Made by a program: the position numbers and the translations under genes. The notes below the pieces were generated by a model. That model was not told where the DNA came from. It worked only from the letters and a program-made list of their open reading frames with translations, and did no database searches. A DNA stretch of 64,000 nucleotides from assembly GCA_029762625.1 (NCBI GenBank), contig JARVGI010000001.1, forward strand, positions 409,108 through 473,107, written 5' to 3'. Position 1 is the stretch's first letter, and each line of letters starts with the position of its first letter. This DNA is from Methanomicrobiaceae archaeon. GTDB lineage: Archaea > Halobacteriota > Methanomicrobia > Methanomicrobiales > Methanomicrobiaceae. Below, piece after piece: positions 53,946 to 62,545 of this stretch.

Positions 53946-54368
53946 ATGGAGGGGCATATCATCTCGGCACGTTCGACGGCAGAAGATTTTTTCCCGGTGT
54001 GCATGGCGTTTCATGAGCTGCTGAATAAACTGCCGGTGACCGCCCGGTCACGCGATGGTCCGGGCATCCGGATCGAAGACGGAACCGTGATCGACACCGC
54101 ATACTCGGGCCCCATCCTCGAACGGGTGATTGCCGAAAACACCATCATCAAGACGAGACCTCAATCCGGTGCCTACAGCGGGATTCCCGTCATCGTCGCG
54201 CCCCTGCGCACACGCGACGGCGAGGCAATCGGGGCCATCGGCGTGGTGGACATCACCGGCATCTTCGATCTGGCAACCCTGATGGAACACCAGTCGGAGA
54301 TCCTCAAGCAGGTGTGCGGGAAGGACCCGTGCCCTCTTCCAGAAGAAGCAATCAGCTCGAAAAGGTAA
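53946..54368 (+). CDS. DUF2111 protein
   Basis: A 140-residue protein of the methanogen-associated DUF2111 family: LNKLPVTARSRDGPGIRIEDG, GPILERVIAENTI, YSGIPVIVAPLRTRDGEAIGAIGVVD. The last part is PAS/GAF-like, so a ligand-sensing role is plausible. It ends 5 nt before the birA start, and a late Cys pair (KQVCGKDPCPL) is present. Confidence 0.7.
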   Translation: MEGHIISARSTAEDFFPVCMAFHELLNKLPVTARSRDGPGIRIEDGTVIDTAYSGPILERVIAENTIIKTRPQSGAYSGIPVIVAPLRTRDGEAIGAIGVVDITGIFDLATLMEHQSEILKQVCGKDPCPLPEEAISSKR

Positions 54369-54373
54369 TCGCC

Positions 54374-55357
54374 ATGAACGAAGCGGCGTTTAAGGTACTC
54401 AGCATCCTTGATCATACAGGGGGGCCGATTTCAGGGGAGGCGATGAGCGCCCAGCTCGGCATCACGCGATCGGCGATATGGAAGCAGATACAGGAACTGC
54501 GTGAGATGGGGTATACCATCTCCTCGTCCCGCGCCGAAGGATACGAGCTCGTGGAGCGGACCGACAGGCTCTTTCCCTATGAGGTGCGCCGGTACCTCAA
54601 AACAAAGTTCATCGGCAGGGATCTGCGGTACCACCACACGCTCGCTTCGACGACGTGGCTGGGCAAAGACCTCTTCAACGGGGCTGCGGATGTTGCCGCA
54701 CTCCATGGCACGGTTGTCATCGCCGAAGAGCAGACCGGCGGGGTGGCACGGCTCGGCAGGGCGTGGGTCTCGCCGACCGGCGGCATCTGGATCACCATCA
54801 TGCTCAGCCCGTCCATCCCCCTCGAGCACATGCACATGATTACCATGGCGGGGTCCATCGCGGTTGCCCGGGCACTTCGCAGGGAATTCGATCTCGGCGC
54901 GTTGATCAAATGGCCGAATGACATCTATATCGGGGATAAAAAAGTCTCCGGACTTCTCCTCGAGCTCTCCGCGGAAGCGGACACCGTTCACTACTGCCTG
55001 CTCGGCATCGGGATCGATGCCAATGTGTCCCCGGAGGAGATGCCCCCCGCGCTGCGCGGGACCATCACCTCGATCTCGAGCGAACTGGGCCGCGATATCA
55101 ACCGCCCGAAACTGCTGGCCCGGCTCTTGAAGGAATTTGAACAGCGCTATCTCCTGCTGGAGGCCGAGGAGTACGAGGCGGTCGTCAGGGAATGGAAGAG
55201 CCTTTCCCTCACGCTCGATCACCGGGTGCATGTCAAAACGCTGCGCAAGAGCTTCGACGGCGAGGCGATCGACATCGACGAGCACGGCGCCCTCATCCTG
55301 CGCAAGGACAACGGGAAGATCGAGCGGGTCATTGCCGGCGACTGTTTCCATATCTGA
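54374..55357 (+). CDS. birA: Biotin-protein ligase / biotin repressor BirA
   Basis: A 327-residue bifunctional BirA: winged helix (about 5-65, MSAQLGITRSAIWKQIQELR), catalytic domain with EEQTGGVARLGRAWVSP, KWPNDIYIGDKKVSG and a C-terminal SH3-like part. It makes biotinyl-AMP, biotinylates the carrier lysine of PycB, and with its DNA-binding domain represses biotin genes. The biotin loop is TGGVARLGR, where most BirA have GRGR(R/L)GR; the second Arg is kept. AAAGGTAATC precedes ATG 54374. The operator at 55459-55490 is its expected target. Confidence 0.93.
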   Translation: MNEAAFKVLSILDHTGGPISGEAMSAQLGITRSAIWKQIQELREMGYTISSSRAEGYELVERTDRLFPYEVRRYLKTKFIGRDLRYHHTLASTTWLGKDLFNGAADVAALHGTVVIAEEQTGGVARLGRAWVSPTGGIWITIMLSPSIPLEHMHMITMAGSIAVARALRREFDLGALIKWPNDIYIGDKKVSGLLLELSAEADTVHYCLLGIGIDANVSPEEMPPALRGTITSISSELGRDINRPKLLARLLKEFEQRYLLLEAEEYEAVVREWKSLSLTLDHRVHVKTLRKSFDGEAIDIDEHGALILRKDNGKIERVIAGDCFHI

Positions 55358-55367
55358 ACGCCCCTTC

Positions 55368-55375
55368 TTTTTTTT
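55368..55375 (+). terminator. T-run terminator after birA
   Basis: Eight consecutive T begin 11 nt after the birA stop and about 80 nt before the bioY promoter, separating birA from the bioY operon. Confidence 0.45.
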
Positions 55376-55458
55376 GCGGATCGTATTCCTGCATCCCTAT
55401 TTACGGTCGAGAGCGCCGCCGCATGCACCCATGGTCCCCCGCCGGAACAAATGCTATA

Positions 55459-55490
55459 TTGTCAACCGACCAAAAATTATAGGTTGACAT
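55459..55490 (+). promoter_or_regulatory. BirA operator overlapping the bioY promoter
   Basis: TTGTCAACC (55459-55467), 14 nt, then GGTTGACAT (55482-55490): near-perfect inverted half-sites in the BirA operator arrangement (TTGTnAACC-N14/15-GGTTnACAA). The TATA-like GCTATATTG at 55453-55461 overlaps the left half and the right half reaches the bioY ATG at 55489, so bound BirA would block TBP and polymerase. This fits biotin-dependent repression of bioY and the ECF genes. Confidence 0.85.
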
Positions 55491-56007
55491 GTACGGTGAT
55501 CCACGCCGCAGCCTCCGTATCACCCGGTCCGCGCAGGTGATCGCCCTGATCGCGATCGGTTCGTGGTTTTCGATCACCATCCCCTTTCTCCCCGTGCCCT
55601 TCACGCTGCAGACCCTCTTCGTGCTTCTTGCGGGCGCGCTGCTGAAGCGGTACGCGGTCCTCCCCGTCGGCCTCTATATTCTGCTGGGCACGCTCGGCCT
55701 CCCCCTCTTCCACCACGGCCTTGCCGGCCCCGGCATACTGCTCGGCCCGACCGGCGGCTACATCGCCGGGTTCCTCGGCGCCGCGGCGGTGGTGGGCATC
55801 GCCTACGAACAGACCTCGCCACTCCTGCGGGGCGCGGGCATGACCTGCGGCGCACTGCTGATCCTCGCGGCGGGATCGCTCTGGCTCATGGCATCGTCCC
55901 CCGGCCTGACCCTCGCAGGGGCGTTCGTGATCGGGTTTTTACCGTTTCTGCCGGGCGACATACTGAAAGCGGCGGCAGCGTACACCATTGCAGGGAGGCT
56001 GGCATGA
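55489..56007 (+). CDS. bioY: Biotin transporter substrate-binding component BioY
   Basis: A 172-residue membrane protein with about six helices: FSITIPFLPVPFTLQTLFVLLAG, the family motif LGPTGGYIAGFLGAA and the C-terminal FLPGDILKAAAAYTIA. BioY is the S component that binds biotin for an ECF transporter. It starts inside the right operator half-site. ATGA overlap with the ATPase gene follows. Confidence 0.95.
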   Translation: MYGDPRRSLRITRSAQVIALIAIGSWFSITIPFLPVPFTLQTLFVLLAGALLKRYAVLPVGLYILLGTLGLPLFHHGLAGPGILLGPTGGYIAGFLGAAAVVGIAYEQTSPLLRGAGMTCGALLILAAGSLWLMASSPGLTLAGAFVIGFLPFLPGDILKAAAAYTIAGRLA

Positions 56008-56681
56008 TCGAGCTGGACGGCATCCGCCATCACCTCCTCGCCATCCCCCGCCTCGCCCTCGACGAGGGGACGATTGCGGTGATCGGCGCAAATGGCAGCG
56101 GCAAGACCACGCTGCTCGAACTCTGTGCGGGTATCGAGGTCCCGCAGCGGGGGTCCGTCCGGATCGATGAAAGCGAGCCGCGTTCCTGCGAGGTTGGATG
56201 GGTCTGCGAGTTTCCCGATAAAAATCTCCTCTTCGAGCGTGTCCGGGACGAGATCGCATCTCCCCTCCGGTTCACGTTCGTGGACGAGGCGGGCATCGCA
56301 GACAGGGTCGCCCGCATCTGCGATCGCCTTGCCATCTCCCCCCTGCTCGAACGCCGCACCCCTGATCTCTCGGGCGGGGAAAAGGCGCTGGTCGCCCTTG
56401 CAACCGCCCTGATCGTGCACCCGCGGGTGCTGGTCATCGACGAGGCCGACTCCCACCTCGATGCCGCCGCGGCGCAGCGCATGTACGAGTGCGCGAGGGA
56501 GGTGCGCCCCCCCTACCTGCTGTTCTGCACGCAGGACATGCACCGCGCCGCCGAAGCGGACCGGGTGCTCTTTCTCGCCGACGGCCGGGTCGGGGCTTAC
56601 GGCACCCCGGACGACGTCTTCTTTGCGCTGCAGGAGACGTGCTTCTACCCCCCGCTCTGGAGGCTCGCGCGGTGCGCCTGA
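56004..56681 (+). CDS. ECF transporter ATPase (BioM-like), first copy
   Basis: A 225-residue ABC ATPase overlapping bioY. Walker A is GANGSGKTT, a Q-loop-like region is VCEFPDKNLLFE, the signature is DLSGGEKALVAL, and Walker B is LVIDEADSHLD, with Ala after Asp-Glu where Pro is usual. It powers biotin uptake together with the second ATPase and the T component. The Q-loop glutamine appears replaced by Glu in CEFPD, which is unusual. Confidence 0.85.
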   Translation: MIELDGIRHHLLAIPRLALDEGTIAVIGANGSGKTTLLELCAGIEVPQRGSVRIDESEPRSCEVGWVCEFPDKNLLFERVRDEIASPLRFTFVDEAGIADRVARICDRLAISPLLERRTPDLSGGEKALVALATALIVHPRVLVIDEADSHLDAAAAQRMYECAREVRPPYLLFCTQDMHRAAEADRVLFLADGRVGAYGTPDDVFFALQETCFYPPLWRLARCA

Positions 56682-57373
56682 CCCTTGCCGGTGTGCGGTT
56701 GTCCAGGGGCGACTGGCACCTTGCAGCAGATGCCGCGTTCGGCCCGGGCATCCACTTCGTGGCCGGTGCGGTGGGGAGCGGGAAATCGACGCTGGCCCTG
56801 ATCATGGCCGGGCTCATCGCCCCGGACGAGGGGTCGGTGGTGCGGCGCGGGATCGGCTCTGCAACGCTGTCGCTCCAGTTTCCCGAATCCCATGTCACCG
56901 GCGCGACCGTGGAAGAGGAGGTGCGGTCCTGGGGGCTGGACCCCGCAGAAGTGCTCGGGCAGACAGGGCTCGGCCCCCGAGCCGCCATGCCCCCGCTCGC
57001 CCTGAGCCGCGGCGAGCTCAAACGGCTGGAGCTCGCGTGCGTGCTCGCATCGAAGCATGATGTGTGCATCCTCGACGAGCCGTTCAGTGCACTCGACTGC
57101 GCCCAAAAAAGGGCGCTCTGCAAACGCCTGGGGGAGCGCACCGGCGGGATCACCATCATCTTCTCCCACGAGCAGCACATCCTGCCCGCCGTCGATGTCC
57201 TCTGGGAGATGGAGGGGGGGAGGCTGGTCTGCCACGGGAGGGTGCCCGGGGCGCTCGAGCGCTGGGGCGCGGCGGCCCCGCCCCATATCAGGTGGGCGCT
57301 CGCCCGGGGGATGCTCCCGGCGAATATGCGCATCGAGGATGTGCGGGAGGCGGCATGCAGGACGTCCGGCTGA
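56672..57373 (+). CDS. ECF transporter ATPase, second copy
   Basis: A 233-residue ABC ATPase starting at GTG 56672 (GGAGG about eight bases ahead), overlapping the first ATPase by 10 nt. Walker A is GAVGSGKST, Q-loop LQFPESHV, signature LSRGELKRLEL, Walker B VCILDEPFSALD and the switch His in IFSHEQHI. Together with the first ATPase it likely makes a heterodimer, each copy contributing different sites; the signature here is LSRGE rather than LSGGE. EcfT follows with overlap. Confidence 0.85.
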   Translation: MRLTLAGVRLSRGDWHLAADAAFGPGIHFVAGAVGSGKSTLALIMAGLIAPDEGSVVRRGIGSATLSLQFPESHVTGATVEEEVRSWGLDPAEVLGQTGLGPRAAMPPLALSRGELKRLELACVLASKHDVCILDEPFSALDCAQKRALCKRLGERTGGITIIFSHEQHILPAVDVLWEMEGGRLVCHGRVPGALERWGAAAPPHIRWALARGMLPANMRIEDVREAACRTSG

Positions 57374-57996
57374 GGGTGGCGGCCGCCGCAGCCCTCTCCG
57401 CGGCATCCTACCTCAGCGTCGTCGGCGCAGCCTTCACGCTGCTGTGGTGGCTGCTCTTTACCGGGCGGGAAACGACCCTCCCGGGCAGGGGCGTGCTGGC
57501 ATCCTTCCTGGTGATGATCTTCGCGATCGCCGGCGCGAACCAGCTCGGCGGCGGCGACGGCCTCTCCTACGCCGTGCGCATGGTGCCCCTCATCCTGATC
57601 GCAGGCTGGCTCTCCTCCGAGCGGGTGCCGGGGGAACTGCTCCATGCGGCGGTCTGGCTCTTCGGCCCGAAGACCGGGTTCGACCTCGGGCTTGTCGCCG
57701 AGATGGGGCTGCAGGCGATGGGCGGTATCGGCGACGAGCTGGAGCGCATGCGGCGGGCGATGCGGCTCAAAGGCCGCTCGTGGGGCGTGCGAGCCATGGT
57801 TCCCGCCGGTCTGAACCTCATGCAGCTGCAGATCGCGCGGTCCGCGGAACAGGCACAAATACTCGCACTCCGCGGGTATCGGCGAGGGGGAAGCCTCGAT
57901 CCGGTCTTCAAAACAACCGCATGGGATAGCATCCTCTTTTTTAGTGCGTTATTGGGCTTTTTACTGACATTATGCGGATTGGAGAAATTTTTATAG
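57355..57996 (+). CDS. ECF transporter T component (BioN-like)
   Basis: A 213-residue membrane protein with about five helices. Two basic ARG-type coupling motifs for the ATPases are visible in RRAMRLKGRSWG and ILALRGYRRGG. It links the ATPases to BioY. Overlaps the second ATPase by 19 nt, finishing the bioY-ATPase-ATPase-T operon. A TATA-like TTTTTATAG near its stop starts the pycBA transcript. Confidence 0.8.
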   Translation: MQDVRLRVAAAAALSAASYLSVVGAAFTLLWWLLFTGRETTLPGRGVLASFLVMIFAIAGANQLGGGDGLSYAVRMVPLILIAGWLSSERVPGELLHAAVWLFGPKTGFDLGLVAEMGLQAMGGIGDELERMRRAMRLKGRSWGVRAMVPAGLNLMQLQIARSAEQAQILALRGYRRGGSLDPVFKTTAWDSILFFSALLGFLLTLCGLEKFL

Positions 57997-58057
57997 TTTT
58001 ACGGTGAAAATCTGAGAGGCTTTGTACTCTTATTTCCTCAGCCCTGAAGGAGTATTC

Positions 58058-59787
58058 ATGACTAGCAGTAATCCCGTCAAAATCACCGACACCACGCTGA
58101 GGGATGCGCATCAATCGCTTATCGCCACGCGCATGAAAACGGAGGACATGATTCCCCTTGCACGGGCAATTGATTCCATCGGGTTTTTTTCTGTCGAAGC
58201 GTGGGGCGGGGCGACCTTCGACAGCTGCATACGCTACCTCAACGACGACCCCTGGGACCGGCTCCGCGACCTCAAACGCGAGCTCGTCCGCACCCCCATC
58301 CAGATGCTGCTGCGCGGCCAGAACCTCGTGGGTTACCGCCACTATCCCGACGATGTCGTCGAGCGGTTCGTCGTGGCCGCCGGAAAGAACGGGGTGGATA
58401 TCTTCCGTGTCTTCGACGCCCTCAACGATATCAGGAACATGACGCATGCCATGCAGGTGGTCAGGGATATCGGGGCGCACCTGCAGGGGACCATCTGCTA
58501 CACCACCAGCCCGGTCCACTCCACGGAGGTGTTCATCGAGATGGCCCGGGAGCTGTATGCACAGGACTGCGATTCCATCTGCATCAAGGATATGGCCGGG
58601 CTGATCATGCCGGAGGCGGCGCGCGACCTGGTCTGCGGGATCAAGCGTGAGATGGACATTCTCGTCGACCTGCACAGCCATTCCACGAGCGGCGTCTCGC
58701 CCATGAGCTACCAGGCGGCGATCGAGGCGGGGGTGGACATCCTTGACACGGCGATGTCGCCGTTCGCCCTCGGAACCTCGCAGCCCCCCACGGAGAGCGT
58801 GATCGCGGCGCTCAGGGGAACGCCGAGGGATACCGGCATCGATGTCGACCCCCTGCGGGAGGTCCGCAACATCTGTGCAAACCTCCGGGAAAAATACGGC
58901 GGCATTCTCGATCCCATCTCCGAGCGCGTGGATTCCGATGTGCTCGTCTACCAGCTCCCCGGCGGCATGATCTCGAACCTCGTCTCACAGCTCAAAGAGC
59001 AGGACGCCCTCGACCGGCGGGAGGAGGTGCTTCAAGAAATTCCCCGCGTCAGGGAAGATCTCGGCTACCCGCCTCTCGTCACCCCCACCAGCCAGATCGT
59101 GGGGACGCAGGCCGTCCTCAACGTGCTCGTCGAGGGCGAACGCTACAAAAACGTCACCACGGAGGTCAAGGACTATGTGCGGGGCCTGTACGGGCGGCCC
59201 CCCGCACCGATCCCGGAGGACATCGTCACCCTGATCATCGGCGATGAGACGCCCTACACGGGCCGCCCCGCCGATCTGCTGGAGCCGCTGTACGAGAAGA
59301 TGAAGGCGCAGGCGGAGCAGGCGGGCCTGGTCAGGAAGGAGGAGGACGTCCTCACCTATATCCTCTACCCGGCGATCGCACCGTCGTTTTTAAAGGGCGA
59401 GCGGAAACCCGAGGAGATCCCCAGAAAAGAACCCGCCAGGCCGGCCCCGGAAGATATCCCCGGGGAGATGGAGGTCGAAGTCGACGGCGAGGTCTTTTCG
59501 GTGCGCATTCTCTCGGTGGGGGGAAGCACCGTCCCCTCGGCGGTGGTCACCACCTCCCGGATCCCCCACGAGGACATCGCGGGCGGCATCAAGAGCAACA
59601 TGCAGGGGATGGTGCTCAATGTCGCCGTCCGGCGCGGGGCAGAGGTCAAGAAGGGCGAGACGCTCGTCGTGCTGGAGGCCATGAAGATGGAAAACCCCAT
59701 CCACAGCCCCCGTGACGGCAAGGTCAGGGAAATCTTCGTCGACGCGGGCGATGTGGTGCAGCCGGGGGACGTGCTCCTGGTGATCGA

Positions 59788-59791
<4 letters not shown>
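58058..59791 (+). CDS. pycB: Pyruvate carboxylase subunit B (carboxyltransferase plus biotin carrier)
   Basis: A 577-residue subunit. The N-terminal carboxyltransferase domain begins [18 protein letters not shown] (metal Asp), with [10 protein letters not shown] and ICIKDMAG carrying the catalytic Lys; His ligands lie in LHSHSTSG. The C-terminal lipoyl-like carrier has EAMKMENP with biotinylated K543. It converts pyruvate to oxaloacetate for amino-acid synthesis via the incomplete reductive TCA route. Start ATG 58058 after AAGGAG. Placed directly behind birA and the biotin transporter genes, its cofactor suppliers. Overlaps pycA (ATGA). Confidence 0.95.
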
Positions 59792-61263
<1,472 letters not shown>

Positions 61264-61401
61264 ACGGGGAGCCGGAAGGTGAGCGGGAGGGAGGGCCCAA
61301 CGCCCCCCCTCCCGCTCTTCGCACCCCCGTCTCCAGCGCTCCCCGAACGCCCGTATCACAAGTTTTATCTCAATATCCCTCCTTTTCATTATGCAATTCG
61401 G

Positions 61402-61512
61402 GCTGCGGTGGCCTAGTAGGTTAGGGCGCCAGACTCATAGGGTTTGAGACTGTCAACGGTGCGCTTGATCTGAGACATCTGGAGGTCGTGGGTTCGGATC
61501 CCACCCGCAGCA
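61402..61512 (+). tRNA. tRNA-Met (anticodon CAU), intron-containing
   Basis: Acceptor GCTGCGG pairs with CCGCAGC, discriminator A. The D arm GCCT...GGGC is followed by anticodon stem CCAGA/TCTGG with exon loop CTCATA plus A after the intron, giving anticodon CAT. Variable loop AGGTC and T arm GTGGG TTCGGAT CCCAC are normal. Elongator Met is favoured by the stem pattern; Ile2 (CAU, modified) is not excluded. The spliced tRNA would be 74 nt. No CCA encoded. Confidence 0.9.
61440..61476 (+). other. Intron of tRNA-Met (37 nt), at canonical position 37/38
   Basis: The 37 nt from GGGTTTGAG to CTGAGAC interrupt the anticodon loop after A37; removal leaves a normal 7-nt loop CTCATAA. This is the standard archaeal intron site cut by the bulge-helix-bulge endonuclease; RtcB and archease, encoded about 8 kb away, would join the exons. 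Confidence 0.8.
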
Positions 61513-61605
61513 TTTTCGGTTTTGTCCGCTTTTCCTCCCCCCCAACAATGGTTCAAAGAGAACCTTTCTCCCTCCCGGTACCATGGCCGGGAAAAATGGG
61601 TTCTG

Positions 61606-62211
61606 CTACATCGTCGTCCCCGCGGTGATCTCCTCTTTTCGGTGGTGGCGGAACCAGAGCACCCCCATGACGGCAACGATGATCGATCCGGCGAGGACGA
61701 ACATCATATCGAGCATGGTATCGTTGAGGCTGTTCTGCATGGGCCCTGCGAGGCTGCCCCCGAAGAAAATGTCCACCAGAAACTCGTACATCTCCCAGAA
61801 GGCCCCGAGCGCCACGCCGAAGATGATGGTGAAGAAGACGATGAAGATGGGCTGCAGGGTCATCTTCAGGTATTTGTCGACAAAGATGACGCCCAGAAAC
61901 CCGATCAGGGCCACCGCCGTCCCGGAGACGAGGTGGGCGATCTTGTCGTAGTACGGATAGAAGGTGACGTAGTACCCCTGGATGTAGCCGGCGGTGTGGA
62001 ACCAGAGGGCCAGGGCGATCAAGAAGAAGACAAACGAGGGGAGCCGGATGTGCATCCTTCTCGCAATCACGTAGGGGATCACCGTCATGGCAAACATGAG
62101 CACAGCGGTAAACATCGCCCGGTACTCCCCGATGAGGAAGGCATACACCGCATTCAGGGCGATCAGTGCCTGGAAGAAGTAGGCGAAATACATCCCGTAA
62201 TTCTTTTCCAT
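61606..62211 (-). CDS. YjdF/DUF2238-like membrane protein
   Basis: A 201-residue protein with about six membrane helices (AYFFQALIALNAVYAFL, FTAVLMFAMTVIPYVI, FVFFLIALALWF and others) and conserved polar spots YYDKIAHLVSGTAVALIG and FGVALGAFWEMYEFLVD. The His, Glu and Trp pattern matches the YjdF/DUF2238 group. Function unknown. Start at ATG 62211, preceded by GGGGGAG about nine bases ahead; a GTG at 62220 is possible. It converges on the tRNA-Met gene. Confidence 0.65.
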   Translation of the reverse strand: MEKNYGMYFAYFFQALIALNAVYAFLIGEYRAMFTAVLMFAMTVIPYVIARRMHIRLPSFVFFLIALALWFHTAGYIQGYYVTFYPYYDKIAHLVSGTAVALIGFLGVIFVDKYLKMTLQPIFIVFFTIIFGVALGAFWEMYEFLVDIFFGGSLAGPMQNSLNDTMLDMMFVLAGSIIVAVMGVLWFRHHRKEEITAGTTM

Positions 62212-62545
62212 GCGCACCACTCCCCCGGACGACTATTTGATGATTTCTGCCGGGGCCGACGTCGAGGGGGCACGCCGCTCGAGGCCATCGGACGGTATTG
62301 CGAAGAACACGGGGCCGACCGCACCGCCAGGAGCGTCCTGATCCCGGCACGTCCCGGGGCCGCCTCCCGAAAGATCCCCCCATTTGCCGGACCGTCGCCT
62401 GCGCCTGAACCCCCTCCCCCCTGATCTCCCGCACACCCGCCCCCATCCCGATCACCGGTGTGCTCCCGGCCATCCGATCCCTGCCCACCCCAAGGTATTT
62501 ATCTCCGCAATTCCTACTGCCACCCTTATACGGGGAGCGTCACCC
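62212..62545 (+). other. GC-rich intergenic region ahead of the acyl ligase
   Basis: About 330 nt without a gene I can support. Frames here are short and arginine/proline-rich. Near its right end a TATA-like GTATTTATC at 62502-62510, about 40 nt ahead of the ATG at 62546, is the probable promoter of the ligase gene. I see nothing else in it. Confidence 0.5.

Noticed and set aside
56434..57858. Long minus-strand frame across the ECF ATPase genes
   Set aside because: Overlaps three well-supported plus-strand genes with ABC and membrane motifs; composition is Arg/Pro/Ser-rich.
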